From Streptomyces specialis (lineage in GTDB: Bacteria > Actinomycetota > Actinomycetes > Streptomycetales > Streptomycetaceae), in NCBI RefSeq assembly GCF_001493375.1, contig NZ_LN929896.1, positions 1-64,000 on the forward strand: a stretch of 64,000 nucleotides of DNA, given 5' to 3'. Below, one piece after another: positions 40,176 through 49,303 of the stretch. Under the pieces are notes generated by a model that worked only from the letters and a program-made list of their open reading frames with translations, was not told the origin of the DNA and searched no databases. Positions within the stretch are counted from its first letter, which is position 1; every line of letters starts with the position of its first letter. A program made the position numbers and the translations under genes.

Positions 40176-41010
40176 CCGGAAGAGCACGGTCTCCTGGGCT
40201 GCCGAGGACGACGAGGAGCCCGACGACCTGCCGCTGTCGATGCGGCTGTCGATAGCGGACACCCTGACGCTCTCCAACGCCACCTGCGGGTTCCTCGCGG
40301 TGTACTTCACCACCACCGGGGTGCTGATCCCGCACCTGCTGGACCGGGGCGACGTCGGCGTCGTGCGGAACAACGCGGCCACCGCCGTGCTGCTGATGCT
40401 GCTCGCCTCCGTCTTCGACCTCTTCGACGGCCTGGTGGCGCGCAAGCTGCGCAGCTCCGCCATGGGCGCCGAGCTGGACAACCTGTCCGACCTGATCAGC
40501 TTCGGCCTGGCCCCCGCCTACTTCGTGCTGGTGTGGGGGATGGTCGTCGGCGACGTGCACGAGCCGTTGTCGGCCCTGGCCGCGATCATGGTGCTGCTGG
40601 CCGTGGTGCTGCGGCTGGCGAGATTCTCGTGCGTGACGATGCCCGACGGCGTCTTCCAGGGCATGCCGAGCCCCTTCGGCGCGCTCACGGTGGTGTCCAT
40701 CGTGCTGCTGGAGCTGCCGTTCACGCCGACGCTGCTGGCGATCCTCGGCGTCGCCTGGCTGATGGTGAGCCGCGTCGAGTACCCCAAGCCGCGCGGCACG
40801 CTCGCGGTCGCCATGCTCGGCTGGATCGTGCTCAGCATGGCCCTGCTGACGGCCTGGGCGTTCGACGCGCCCGGTGGCGAGCTGCTGCTCCAGACGGGCT
40901 GTTCGCTCCAGCTCGTGCTGGGCGCGGTGATCCCCCTCTTCGCCATGGTCCGCCGGGTGTACGCGTTCCGCGACAACCGCCGCGAGGCGCGGGCGGGCGC
41001 GCAGTCCTGA
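40162..41010 (+). CDS. pssA: CDP-diacylglycerol-serine O-phosphatidyltransferase
   Basis: A 282-residue integral membrane enzyme that makes phosphatidylserine, the substrate of Psd. The CDP-alcohol phosphotransferase motif D-x2-DG-x2-AR-x8-G-x3-D-x3-D reads DLFDGLVARKLRSSAMGAELDNLSD. About six to eight hydrophobic helices follow (AAIMVLLAVVLRLARF, VVSIVLLELPF, LGWIVLSMALLTAWAF). TTG 40162, spaced 9 bp from GGGAG, is the likelier start; GTG 40168 is possible. The overlap with psd shows coupling. A very strong hairpin follows. Confidence 0.95.
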   Translation: MTVIDRKSTVSWAAEDDEEPDDLPLSMRLSIADTLTLSNATCGFLAVYFTTTGVLIPHLLDRGDVGVVRNNAATAVLLMLLASVFDLFDGLVARKLRSSAMGAELDNLSDLISFGLAPAYFVLVWGMVVGDVHEPLSALAAIMVLLAVVLRLARFSCVTMPDGVFQGMPSPFGALTVVSIVLLELPFTPTLLAILGVAWLMVSRVEYPKPRGTLAVAMLGWIVLSMALLTAWAFDAPGGELLLQTGCSLQLVLGAVIPLFAMVRRVYAFRDNRREARAGAQS

Positions 41011-41053
41011 CCGGCCGATCGGCGCGGAGCCTTCCGAAGCGGAGCACGAAAGG

Positions 41054-41090
41054 GCCGGGGCCCGGACACATCAGGTGTCCGGGCCCCGGC
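41054..41090. terminator. Bidirectional terminator between pssA and the ABC operon
   Basis: GCCGGGGCCCGGACAC (41054-41069) pairs perfectly over 16 bp with its complement at 41075-41090 around a 5-base loop. It sits between the convergent ends of pssA (41010) and the substrate-binding protein gene (41132), so it can terminate both transcripts. Confidence 0.9.
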
Positions 41091-41131
41091 TCCGTCACGG
41101 AACCCCGCCGCTCACTCGCGGGGAAGGCTGG

Positions 41132-42415
41132 TCACTCGCGGGGGAACGACTGCGCCAGGTCGGAGGCGGCGGCCTCCCGTTCCACCACCAGACCGCCGGG
41201 GGCCGACTCGTCCGGCCGGAGGATGTAGCTGGCCAGGGTGGACGGGTTCGCCGGGTCGGAGAAGTCGTGGACCGCGCCGAAGCCGTCGTCCTCGGCCGTC
41301 AGCGTCGCCATCGCGTCGGCCACGCCCTGCCGGGTGAGGTCACCGGCCTCGCAGGCCGTCTCGATCGCCCGGCCGACCAGGGAGATGCTGTTGTAGCCCG
41401 CGACGACGCCGTTGTCGAGCAGCGCGTCCGGGTACTCCGCGGTGTACGCCTCGGCCAGGTCGGGGACCGCGCCCTCGTCGGCGCCGATCGGCAGCCCCGG
41501 GGACGCCACGTGGTAGGACGCCAGCAGCGCGGGGGCCGCGTCGGTCTCCAGGATCTGCGGCGCGAACGCCGAGTTGTTCCCGATGATCGGCACCTCCAGG
41601 CCGGAGGCCGCGGCGACGCCCGCCACCGACGCGGCCTGGCGCGGGCCGGCGCTCACCACGATCGCGGACACGCCCTCCCGGGCCAGCGCGGTGACCTGCG
41701 CGGTCATGTCCTCGTCGGTGGGCCTGATCCGCTGCTCCTCGACGGTGAGACCCAGCTCCCCGGCCGCGTACCGGGAGCCTTCGAGGGCGTTCTCGCCGTA
41801 GTCGCCCTCGAAGAAGACGTGCCCGATGGAGTCGCCCTCGGACAGGCCGTACTCCTCGGCGAGGTACGAGACGGCGTTGACCGTCTCGATGTCGTACGTG
41901 GGGCCCACCATGTGGATGTACTCGCTGCCCAGCAGCGACGCCGACCACGCCTGGGGGGTGATCAGCACGTGGTCCTGACCGTCGACGCGGTCCTTGACGG
42001 CGACCACGTAGGGCGAGCCGATGAACTGCGGGAAGGCCAGGACCCGCGGGGTCAGCTCGGTGTAGGCGGAGACGGCCTGTTCGGCGTCGTAGGCGTGGTC
42101 GCGGACCTCCAGCTCGATCCGCCGGTCGCAGATCCCGCCGGCCTCGTTGGTCTGCTTCACCCACAACTGCTGCGCCTGGGTGACGCTGGCGCCGAGCGTG
42201 GCGTAGGGGCCGGTCATGTCGGTCAGGGCGCCCAGGGTGATGGTGTCGTCGGTGACGCCGATGTCGGTGGCGACCCCGTCGCCGCCCTCACCACCACTGC
42301 CGCCGTCGCTGTCGTCGGCCTTGCCGCTGCACGCCGTCAGGGACAGCGCCAGCACCCCGGCCGCCGCCGGGGCGGCGACCGCCGGACCGCGTCCCGGTCT
42401 GTGTCGGATGCTCAC
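41132..42415 (-). CDS. ABC transporter substrate-binding lipoprotein (LivK-type)
   Basis: A 427-residue extracellular receptor of the peripla_BP_6 family. A signal peptide ends in lipobox LTAC (Cys29), after which lipid anchoring is expected; a Gly/Asp/Ser linker follows. The folded domain runs ITLGALTDMTGPYATLGASVTQAQQLWVKQTNEAGGICDRRIEL to VGRAIETACEAGDLT. It presents branched-chain amino acids, amides or similar polar solutes to the permeases encoded just upstream. It is the last gene of a five-gene operon; its GTG start overlaps the preceding stop (GTGA). Confidence 0.92.
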   Translation of the reverse strand: MSIRHRPGRGPAVAAPAAAGVLALSLTACSGKADDSDGGSGGEGGDGVATDIGVTDDTITLGALTDMTGPYATLGASVTQAQQLWVKQTNEAGGICDRRIELEVRDHAYDAEQAVSAYTELTPRVLAFPQFIGSPYVVAVKDRVDGQDHVLITPQAWSASLLGSEYIHMVGPTYDIETVNAVSYLAEEYGLSEGDSIGHVFFEGDYGENALEGSRYAAGELGLTVEEQRIRPTDEDMTAQVTALAREGVSAIVVSAGPRQAASVAGVAAASGLEVPIIGNNSAFAPQILETDAAPALLASYHVASPGLPIGADEGAVPDLAEAYTAEYPDALLDNGVVAGYNSISLVGRAIETACEAGDLTRQGVADAMATLTAEDDGFGAVHDFSDPANPSTLASYILRPDESAPGGLVVEREAAASDLAQSFPRE

Positions 42416-43512
42416 GTCGAAACCTCCATGTTCCGTGACGTCGGGGCGGGGGCTTTGTCCCGCGCCCCCTTGCGGGCCCACCGGGGGACGGGCAGACGCG
42501 CCAGTCCGCCCGGCAGGAAGAGAACGGCCGCGACCACGGCGGCGCCGTAGAGGTAGCGGGACGCCTCACCGGGTGCGACGCCGCCGGTCCCCGGCGCGGA
42601 GACCAGGGGGAGCGACTCGCTGTACTTGGTGAGGACCTGTGGGATGAGGGTGACGAACGCGGCGCCGATGACCGCGCCGGAGACCGTGCCCAGGCCGCCG
42701 ATGACGATCATCGCCAGGTACTCCAGGGAGAGCACGATGCCGAAGTAGCCGGGCACGGCGTGCTGGAAGGCCAGCGCGAGCAGGACCCCGGCCAGCCCGG
42801 CGTACATGGAGGACAGGACGAAGATCGCGCCGCGCGTGCGGGCGACGGGGATGCCGATGACGCCGGCGGCGGTCTGGTGGTCGCGGATGGCGTTGATCGC
42901 GCGGCCGGGCCGGCCGCGCAGCACGCCGCGGGCGAACAGCGCCCCGGCGGCCAGCAGCGCGAGGCCCAGATACCAGAGCTTCTCCATGCTCCGGAACGGC
43001 ACCCCGGCGACGACGGTCGCGCTGTCGTCGAAGGCGAAGCCGAAGACGGACAGCGGCGGCACGGCGCGGCCGTTGAACCCGCCGGTCAGGTCGTGGGCGT
43101 TGAGCAGCACGTGCTGGCCGATGAAGATCAGCGCGAGCGTCGCGATGCCGAGGTAGGGGCCGCGGACCCGGCCGGCGATCGGGCTGAACAGGCCGCCCAC
43201 CGCCCCGGCCAGGGCGACGGCCAGGACGGCGGCGAGCACCGGGGGCAGGCCCCAGCCGGTCAGGCCGGTGGCGGAGCCGGAGTCGCCGGCGAAGACGCAG
43301 TAGCCGTAGGCGCCGACCGCGAGGAAGAACGCGTGGGCCAGGGAGAGTTGCCCGGCGGAGCCGGTCAGCAGGTTGAGACCGATGGCGCCGATGGCGGCGG
43401 CCATCGCGAACACCCCGGCCTGGAGCCAGAACCGTTCGAGGTAGAACGGCATCGCCAGCAGCACGACACCGCCCAGGAGCCACCCGAGCCGGGAGGTGAG
43501 CCTTTCAGACAC
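42412..43512 (-). CDS. Branched-chain-type ABC permease (LivM)
   Basis: A 366-residue permease with about nine to ten helices. The conserved LivM segments are AIGAIGLNLLTGSAGQLSLAHAFFLAVGAYGYCV, VRGPYLGIATLALIFI, IRDHQTAAGVIGIPVARTR and LEYLAMIVIGGLGTVSGAVIGAAFVTLIP. With LivH it forms the membrane channel of the importer. It overlaps LivH by 8 bp and the binding-protein gene by 4 bp. Confidence 0.92.
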   Translation of the reverse strand: MSERLTSRLGWLLGGVVLLAMPFYLERFWLQAGVFAMAAAIGAIGLNLLTGSAGQLSLAHAFFLAVGAYGYCVFAGDSGSATGLTGWGLPPVLAAVLAVALAGAVGGLFSPIAGRVRGPYLGIATLALIFIGQHVLLNAHDLTGGFNGRAVPPLSVFGFAFDDSATVVAGVPFRSMEKLWYLGLALLAAGALFARGVLRGRPGRAINAIRDHQTAAGVIGIPVARTRGAIFVLSSMYAGLAGVLLALAFQHAVPGYFGIVLSLEYLAMIVIGGLGTVSGAVIGAAFVTLIPQVLTKYSESLPLVSAPGTGGVAPGEASRYLYGAAVVAAVLFLPGGLARLPVPRWARKGARDKAPAPTSRNMEVST

Positions 43513-44395
43513 GGGACAACTCCCTCGTTCCGAACAGCCCCGCCGGGCGGGCCAGCAGGACCAGGACCATCACGACGTAGGGCGCGATATGGCCGAAGCC
43601 GTTGCCCAGGAAGTCGAGTTCGGCGGCGTAGCCGGTGGTCAGGGCCTCCGTGACGCCGACCGTGAGGCCGCCGACGAGGGCGCCGGTGGTGGAGTCCAGG
43701 CCGCCGATGATGGCGGCGGGGAACGCGGCCAGGGCGACCTCGCCGGTGGCCCGGTCCAGGCCGGAGGTGGGGAACACGGACAGGAACAGCGCCGCGACGG
43801 CGGCCAGCGCCCCGGCCACGGCCCACGCGGAGGAGGAGACGCGGCCCAGGCGGATGCCCATCAGCGCGGCGGTCTCCCGGTTCTCGGCCGCCGCCCGCAT
43901 CGCCACCCCCCACGAGGTCCAGCGGAACGCCGCAAGGAACAGCCCGATGAGCAGTGCGGCGGTGACGAACGCCGCCACCCTGGTCTGCGGCACCGTCACC
44001 GAACCGACCGTCACCAGCGCGTCGCCCCACGGGTCGTCGTAGGTGAGGATGTCCGGGCCGATACGGCGGGCGAGTTCGGTCAGCAGGACGATGTCGATGC
44101 CGATGGTGACGATCGCCAGCACGCTGTGGTCCGCACCCCGGTAGCGGCGGATCACCGCCCACTCCAGCAGCGCGCCCAGCGTGGCGGCCCCGGCGACACC
44201 GGCCAGCAGCGCGGCCCAGAACCCGACGGACTCCTGGGCGCGGACCGCGATGTACCCGCCGGCCAGCAGCAGGGACGCGTGGGCGAAGTTCACCACCTCG
44301 GTCGACTTGAAGATGATCACGAACCCGAGCGCGATCAGCGCGTACACCGCGCCCAGCGACAGGCCGTGCACGAGGTATTCCAGGAAGGCGGTCAT
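43505..44395 (-). CDS. Branched-chain-type ABC permease (LivH)
   Basis: A 296-residue permease. Diagnostic parts are LVHGLSLGAVYALIALGFVIIFKSTEVVNFAHASLLLAGGYIA at the N-terminus and FPAAIIGGLDSTTGALVGGLTVGVTEAL in the second half, with eight or so helices. It pairs with LivM. ATG 44395 overlaps the stop of the LivG gene (ATGA), so the two are translationally coupled. Confidence 0.92.
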   Translation of the reverse strand: MTAFLEYLVHGLSLGAVYALIALGFVIIFKSTEVVNFAHASLLLAGGYIAVRAQESVGFWAALLAGVAGAATLGALLEWAVIRRYRGADHSVLAIVTIGIDIVLLTELARRIGPDILTYDDPWGDALVTVGSVTVPQTRVAAFVTAALLIGLFLAAFRWTSWGVAMRAAAENRETAALMGIRLGRVSSSAWAVAGALAAVAALFLSVFPTSGLDRATGEVALAAFPAAIIGGLDSTTGALVGGLTVGVTEALTTGYAAELDFLGNGFGHIAPYVVMVLVLLARPAGLFGTRELSRV

Positions 44396-45183
44396 CTCGG
44401 TGTCTCCGTCTCCTGGTGCTCGCCGAGGTAGGCGCGCACGACCTCGGGGTCGTTCTGCACCTCCCCCGGCGTCCCTTCGGCGATCTTGCGGCCGAAGTCC
44501 AGCACGGTGACCGTGTCGGCCAGGCGCATGACTACTCCCATGTCGTGTTCCACCAGCAGCACCGACAGGCCCAGGCTGTCGCGGACGGAGGCGATGAGCG
44601 CGGCGGTGTGCTGTCGTTCGGTCGGGTTCATCCCGGCGATGGGCTCGTCCAGCAGCAGCACGTCCGGCTCCATGCACAGCGCCCGGCCCAGCTCCACGAG
44701 CTTCTGCACCCCGTAGGGCAGCAGCCCGGCCGGCGCGTCCAGATACGGCTCCAGGCCGAGGAACGCCGCGATCTCCCGCATGCGTTCGGTGTGCCGCCCG
44801 GCCTCCCGGGCCGCCCGCGGCAGCCGCAGACCGGACGCGAGGATGCCGGAACGGGTCAGCCGGTGCCGGCCCAGCAGCAGCGTGTCGGCGACCGTGCTGT
44901 GCGCGGACAACGCCAGGTTCTGGAACGTGCGGGCCACCCCGAGCGAGGCGATGGCGTGCGGGGTCTCGCGCGTCAGCTCACGCCCGCCCAGCCGGACACT
45001 GCCGGAGGTGGCCCGGTAGACACCGGACAGCACGTTGAAACAGGTCGACTTGCCCGCACCGTTCGGCCCGATCAACGCGTGCACCGTGCCCGGCGCGACG
45101 GTGAACCCCACGCCGTCCAGCGCGGTCAGACCCGCGAACCGCACGGTGAGGCCGGTGACGGTCAGCGGCTGCGGCCCGTTCAC
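44392..45183 (-). CDS. ABC transporter ATPase (LivG)
   Basis: A 263-residue ATPase: Walker A GPNGAGKST, Q-loop in FQNLALSAHSTV, Walker B VLLLDEPIAGMNP and the H-loop VLLVEHDMG. The signature LSGGQ is altered to LLPYGVQKLVELGRALC, as is common in LivG. It powers import with LivF. GTG 45183 overlaps the LivF stop (GTGA). Confidence 0.93.
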   Translation of the reverse strand: MNGPQPLTVTGLTVRFAGLTALDGVGFTVAPGTVHALIGPNGAGKSTCFNVLSGVYRATSGSVRLGGRELTRETPHAIASLGVARTFQNLALSAHSTVADTLLLGRHRLTRSGILASGLRLPRAAREAGRHTERMREIAAFLGLEPYLDAPAGLLPYGVQKLVELGRALCMEPDVLLLDEPIAGMNPTERQHTAALIASVRDSLGLSVLLVEHDMGVVMRLADTVTVLDFGRKIAEGTPGEVQNDPEVVRAYLGEHQETETPR

Positions 45184-45995
45184 GCCGACCACCTGCTCAG
45201 CGCCGGGCGCGCCGTGCCGGCCGCGACGGCCGCCCCGGTCTCGGTGGCGGCGTCCTCGTCGGCCACGCCCAGGTAGCGGCGGCGCACCTCGTCGCTGGCG
45301 GCCAGCTCGTCCGCGTCGCCGGCCAGCGCCACCCGCCCGTTCTCCAGCACACACGCGGTGGACGCCAGCTTCAGCGCCAGCGCCGCGTTCTGCTCGACCA
45401 GCAGCACCGACGTGCCCTGCGCGTTGATCTCGCGGACCGTCCGCGCGATGCGCGTGGTCATCAGCGGGGACAGACCCAGCGACGGCTCGTCCAGCAGCAG
45501 CAGCCGCGGCCCGGCCATCAGCGCCCGGCCCATCGCCAGCATCTGCTGCTCACCCCCCGACAGCAGCCCGGCCCGCTGGTGCGCACGCTCGGCCAGTACC
45601 GGGAACAGCTCGTGCACCCGCTTCAAGGCCGCCCGCACCGCCGCCCGGCCGCCCCGCGCGCCGAGCGCACCGGCCCGCAGATTGTCCGCCACGGTCATCC
45701 GCGCGAACACCTGCCGCCCCTCGGGCACCTGCACCACCCCGGCCGCCACGATCCGCGCCGGGGCCACACCGTGCAGCCGGTCCTCGCCCAGGGCGACCGA
45801 GCCTTCCGTGACGGCGCCGCCGTGGAAGCGCAAGGTGCCCGAGACCGCCCGCAAGAGGGTGGACTTCCCGGCACCGTTCGCACCCAGCACAGCCGTCACC
45901 GCCCCGTCGGGCACCTCCACATCGACACCGGTCAACGCGCGCACCGGGCCGTAATCCACGCACAGCCCGCGCACCCGCAGTACGGCAGCCGTCAT
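45180..45995 (-). CDS. ABC transporter ATPase (LivF)
   Basis: A 271-residue ATPase heading the operon: Walker A GANGAGKST, signature LLSGGEQQMLAMGRALM, Walker B LLLLDEPSLGLSP, and switch LLVEQNAALAL, in which Gln replaces the usual His region as in other LivF proteins. GAGAGGAG precedes ATG 45995. The Ala-rich tail (VADEDAATETGAAVAAGTARPALSRWSA) is unusual in length. Promoter should be in 45996-46178, shared with the divergent MBL gene. Confidence 0.93.
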   Translation of the reverse strand: MTAAVLRVRGLCVDYGPVRALTGVDVEVPDGAVTAVLGANGAGKSTLLRAVSGTLRFHGGAVTEGSVALGEDRLHGVAPARIVAAGVVQVPEGRQVFARMTVADNLRAGALGARGGRAAVRAALKRVHELFPVLAERAHQRAGLLSGGEQQMLAMGRALMAGPRLLLLDEPSLGLSPLMTTRIARTVREINAQGTSVLLVEQNAALALKLASTACVLENGRVALAGDADELAASDEVRRRYLGVADEDAATETGAAVAAGTARPALSRWSA

Positions 45996-46106
45996 CGGCT
46001 GGCTCCTCTCGCCGGAAGGTGAGCCACCATCCAGCACCGCGTTCGCGGGACCGTCCATGGAGCGCGGGGGAATCGCTGCCGGAAACCAACGGGCACGGCG
46101 CCGGGC

Positions 46107-46120
46107 TGTGCGCGTGCACA
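46107..46120. promoter_or_regulatory. Candidate operator TGTGC-GCGT-GCACA
   Basis: A perfect 5-bp-arm inverted repeat, flanked by CCGG on both sides, in the 183-bp divergent region between livF and the MBL gene. It could control the transporter operon. No regulator gene is adjacent. Confidence 0.35.
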
Positions 46121-46178
46121 ACCGGGGTGGACGGCCGCGGCGGAACGGTTGTCGGCGGGGCGTAGCAGAATGGCCCGC

Positions 46179-46823
46179 ATGGAGCTGACCAAGAAGGGCC
46201 ACGCCTGCGTCCGGCTGACCGAGGAGGGGCGGACCCTCGTCATCGACCCGGGGGCGTTCAGCGAGGAGGACGCGGCGGCCGGCGCGGACGCGCTGCTGGT
46301 GACGCACGAGCACATCGACCACTTCGACGAGGGGCGGCTGCGGGTCGCCCTGGAGGCGGACCCGGCGGTCGAGCTGTGGACGGTGGCCAGCGTCGCGGAC
46401 CAGCTCTCCGCGGCGTTCCCCGGGCGGGTGCACACGGTGGGCGCGGGGGACACGTTCACCGCGGCCGGGTTCGAGGTGGAGGTCCACGGCGAGCTGCACG
46501 CCGTGATCCACCCCGACCTGCCGCGCGTCGCGAACGCCGGCTTCGTCATCGACGGCGACGTCTTCCACCCCGGCGACGCGCTGACCGTGCCCGGTCGCCC
46601 GGTGGGCACGCTGCTGCTGCCCGTGCACGCCCCGTGGAACAAGTTCTCCGAGGTCGTGGACTATGTCAGGGAGGTCCGGCCGGCGCGCGCCGTCGCGGTG
46701 CACGACGGGCTGCTCTCCGACATCGGCCACCTGATCTACGGGCGGAACATGGGCCCGCAGGGCCCGGGGATCGGCGGCGCGGCGTACGCGCGGCTCGTCC
46801 CCGGCGAGTCGACCGCCCTCTGA
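46179..46823 (+). CDS. MBL-fold metal-dependent hydrolase (UlaG-like)
   Basis: A 214-residue metallo-beta-lactamase-fold protein: MELTKKGHACVRLTEEGRTLVIDPGAFS, the metal motif VTHEHIDHFDEG (HxHxDH), His in VHGELHAVIHPDL, and the C-terminal VHAPWNKFSEVVDYV and AVHDGLLSD. It belongs to the short UlaG/lactonase-like branch; the substrate is unknown. ATG 46179 starts the conserved domain. The exonuclease III gene follows 23 bp later in the same direction. Confidence 0.87.
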   Translation: MELTKKGHACVRLTEEGRTLVIDPGAFSEEDAAAGADALLVTHEHIDHFDEGRLRVALEADPAVELWTVASVADQLSAAFPGRVHTVGAGDTFTAAGFEVEVHGELHAVIHPDLPRVANAGFVIDGDVFHPGDALTVPGRPVGTLLLPVHAPWNKFSEVVDYVREVRPARAVAVHDGLLSDIGHLIYGRNMGPQGPGIGGAAYARLVPGESTAL

Positions 46824-46846
46824 GCACCCTTCGTTCGGGAGATCCC

Positions 46847-47629
46847 ATGCGTATCGCCACCTGGAACATCAACTCGATCACCGTCCGCGTCGACCGGCTG
46901 CTGGCCTGGCTGGAGCGCAGCGGCACCGACGTGCTCTGCCTCCAGGAGCTGAAGTGCGACGAGGCGGCCTTCCCCGCCGAGCGCCTGCGGGAGGCGGGGT
47001 ACGAGGCGGCGGTCAACGCCGACGGCCGGTGGAACGGGGTGGCGGTGCTCTCCCGAGTCGGCCTGGAGGAGGTGGAGAGCGGGCTGCGCGGCGGCCCCGA
47101 GTTCGACGGCAAGGCCGAGCCGCGGGCGGTCGGCGCGACATGCGGCGGGGTCCGCGTCTGGTCGGTGTACGTGCCGAACGGCCGGGAGGTCGGGCATCCG
47201 CACTTCGCCTACAAGCTGCGGTGGCTGGCCGCGCTGCGGGACACGGTCGCCGGGGACGCGGCGGGCGCGCGGCCGTTCGCGGTGCTGGGCGACTTCAACG
47301 TCGCCCCGGCGGACGAGGACGTCCACGACATCACCCAGTTCGAGGGCGCCACGCATGTGACGGACGTGGAGCGCGCCGCGCTGGCCGCGCTGCGGGAGAC
47401 GGGCCTGTCGGACGTGGTGCCCCGCCCGCTCAAGTACGAGCACCCGTACACCTATTGGGACTACCGGCAGCTCTGCTTCCCCAAGAACCGGGGGATGCGC
47501 ATCGACTTGGTCTACGGGAACGGCGCGTTCGCCGGCGCGGTCAAGGACGCGTATGTGGACCGTGAGGAGCGCAAGGGCAAGGGCGCGTCCGACCACGCCC
47601 CGGTGGTCGTGGACCTCGACCCGAGCTGA
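46847..47629 (+). CDS. xth: Exodeoxyribonuclease III
   Basis: A 260-residue AP endonuclease/3'-5' exonuclease for base-excision repair. Motifs are IATWNINSI, VLCLQELKCDEAAFP (metal Glu), VYVPNGREVGHPHFAYKLRW, VLGDFNVAPADEDV, then TYWDYR, RIDLVYGN and the catalytic SDHAPVV. Full-length and intact. GGGAG precedes ATG 46847. Confidence 0.95.
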   Translation: MRIATWNINSITVRVDRLLAWLERSGTDVLCLQELKCDEAAFPAERLREAGYEAAVNADGRWNGVAVLSRVGLEEVESGLRGGPEFDGKAEPRAVGATCGGVRVWSVYVPNGREVGHPHFAYKLRWLAALRDTVAGDAAGARPFAVLGDFNVAPADEDVHDITQFEGATHVTDVERAALAALRETGLSDVVPRPLKYEHPYTYWDYRQLCFPKNRGMRIDLVYGNGAFAGAVKDAYVDREERKGKGASDHAPVVVDLDPS

Positions 47630-47693
47630 CGAGCCGGCACCGGGTCGCGCGCCCTGTGGTGCCGGGCCGCCCCGAGGTGGGACCCTGGGCCGC

Positions 47694-48119
47694 ATGAACA
47701 TCCCTTTCCTGGACAACTGGCGCAAGAGGCCCGGCGCGACGGCGACCGGCGCCTGGTCGGATCCCGAAGGGGTGGCGCGGCTCCTGTCGGAGTGCGATCT
47801 GCTGCGGGACCGCGCCGAGCGGGACGGTGTGGTGCTCGGTGACAGCCCGGTCTCCCTGGAGGCGCTGGACCAGCTTCTCCCCCGCTGGCGGGACGACCCG
47901 GAGGAGCTGCCCCGGCTGGCGAACGACGCGGGACTGTATCTGGGCACCGTGATCGTGCGGACCGTGCCCGGGGCGCACTGGGGGCCGGGGCCGGACGGGC
48001 GGCCCATCGTGGTCATGGCCTCGGGCCGCGAGGTGGACGTGGTGGCCGCGGGCCAGGAGTGGGCGGACACCGGCTCCCCCGAACTGTCCCAGGTGTACGC
48101 CGAGGTCGCCGAGGACTAG
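47694..48119 (+). CDS. DUF6278-type conserved protein
   Basis: A 141-residue actinobacterial protein: MNIPFLDNWRKRP, then GVARLLSECDLLRDRAERDGVVLGDSPVSLEALDQLLPRWRDDPEELPRLANDAGLYLGTVIVRTVPGAHW and VVMASGREVDVVAAGQEW. I place it with the DUF6278 family; no biochemical function is known. It is 64 bp after exonuclease III in the same direction and converges with the GntR gene. Confidence 0.75.
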   Translation: MNIPFLDNWRKRPGATATGAWSDPEGVARLLSECDLLRDRAERDGVVLGDSPVSLEALDQLLPRWRDDPEELPRLANDAGLYLGTVIVRTVPGAHWGPGPDGRPIVVMASGREVDVVAAGQEWADTGSPELSQVYAEVAED

Positions 48120-48139
48120 CGTCGGCCGGGGCGGCCGGG

Positions 48140-48913
48140 TCAGCCGGGGCGGCCGTTGAAGGTGATCGCGTACTCCAGCCGCCAGCGGTCGCCGAGGACC
48201 ACGGTGTCGGAGGTCTCCACCGGGCGGTCGTCCGCGTCGTAGTGGGTCCGCTCGACGGCCGTCACGCACTGCCCGGGGACACAGCCGAGCGCCTCGGCCT
48301 CCGGGCTGGTCGCCGGGCGGGAGCCGACGATCTCCTTGGCGTGCACGACCTGGATGCCGATGGCCGCGAACCGGCCGCGCACGCCGCGTCTGGCGTAGGG
48401 CCCGCGCTCGGGAAACGCCACCTCGGTGCCCTCGGTCAGGGCCAACGGCTCCCAGCTCGTGACCAGTTGAAGCGGGCGGCGATCGGCCAGGTACTCGTAC
48501 TGGGTGCACATCACGCGCTCGCCGGGGCGGACCCGCAGCCGCTCGGCGATGCCCGCCGGGGCGACCGTGCTGGTGGAGGTCGCCTCCCAGGCGAGATCGG
48601 GCTCCTTGTCCCGGAGCCGGTCCTGGACACTGATCCTGGCGGCCAGCGGCGAATCGTCCGCGTCCGGGCAGCGGACCAGGGCGCCGATCGGCTCGCGGTC
48701 GCTGACGAAGACACCCCGCCCGAACTGGCCAGTGGCATATCCGGCGGCCTTCAGCACGCGCACCGCGCGGTCCACCGTCTGGTCGCTGGCCTTGTAGGTG
48801 CGCTTGAGCTCGGCCCGGGAAGGAATCCGCGCCCCCACCACGAGCACGCCCTCGTCGATCTGCTCCCGCAGGTCATCGGCGATCCGCTGGTACACCGGCC
48901 GGCCGTCGCCCAT
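48140..48913 (-). CDS. GntR-family regulator with UTRA domain
   Basis: A 257-residue regulator. The N-terminal winged helix is YQRIADDLREQIDEGVLVVGARIPSRAELKRTYKASDQTVDRAVRVLKAAGYA; the C-terminal UTRA effector domain spans ERVMCTQYEYLADRRPLQLVTSWEPL to DTVVLGDRWRLEYAI. HutC-type proteins sense small metabolites; similar GntR proteins (KorSA-like) also control integrative elements, but no element genes are present. Its own promoter should lie in the 390-bp region upstream. Confidence 0.88.
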   Translation of the reverse strand: MGDGRPVYQRIADDLREQIDEGVLVVGARIPSRAELKRTYKASDQTVDRAVRVLKAAGYATGQFGRGVFVSDREPIGALVRCPDADDSPLAARISVQDRLRDKEPDLAWEATSTSTVAPAGIAERLRVRPGERVMCTQYEYLADRRPLQLVTSWEPLALTEGTEVAFPERGPYARRGVRGRFAAIGIQVVHAKEIVGSRPATSPEAEALGCVPGQCVTAVERTHYDADDRPVETSDTVVLGDRWRLEYAITFNGRPG

Positions 48914-49303
48914 CCGCGTCTCCCTTCGCAGGCTGTGCGTTCCGCTGGTATCCCCGTGCCCAGGCTACGTCACACGGCGTCAGAGATCCTTACTAGTGGT
49001 GAGCTTCGGGCATGAGGTTATGACACCCGGTGCCACCCCCTCGACCACCCCGCCCGACAAGACGGCCTCCCGGCGCACAGTGGCTGCCGGGTGGATGCCC
49101 TTCGCCCGGTGAGCCTTCGCCGTGGGCGGCGACGCAAGCCGGCCGAGGCGGCACTCGACGGCGAAGCTGAAGGGATATGCCGCCGTTCCCGCACGGGTCA
49201 CGTCACGCCCCAGCGGCTCGCCTCCGCACGCACCGCTGGTCTCGCCCCACACGCCGACATTCGTCCAACGCTCGGATTCCCCGGCCCGTCTCCTCCACGG
49301 CTC
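48914..49303. other. Region upstream of the GntR gene
   Basis: About 390 bp with no firm gene. CTTACTAGTGGTGAG near 48989 contains the palindrome ACTAGT and could be a GntR site. A 30-codon frame (49020-49112, MTPGATPSTTPPDKTASRR...) is open but has no good ribosome site. The 3' end of the leftward gene at 49304 faces this region. Confidence 0.4.

Noticed and set aside
49020..49112. 30-codon frame upstream of the GntR gene
   Set aside because: No ribosome site or recognisable similarity; left unannotated as a gene.
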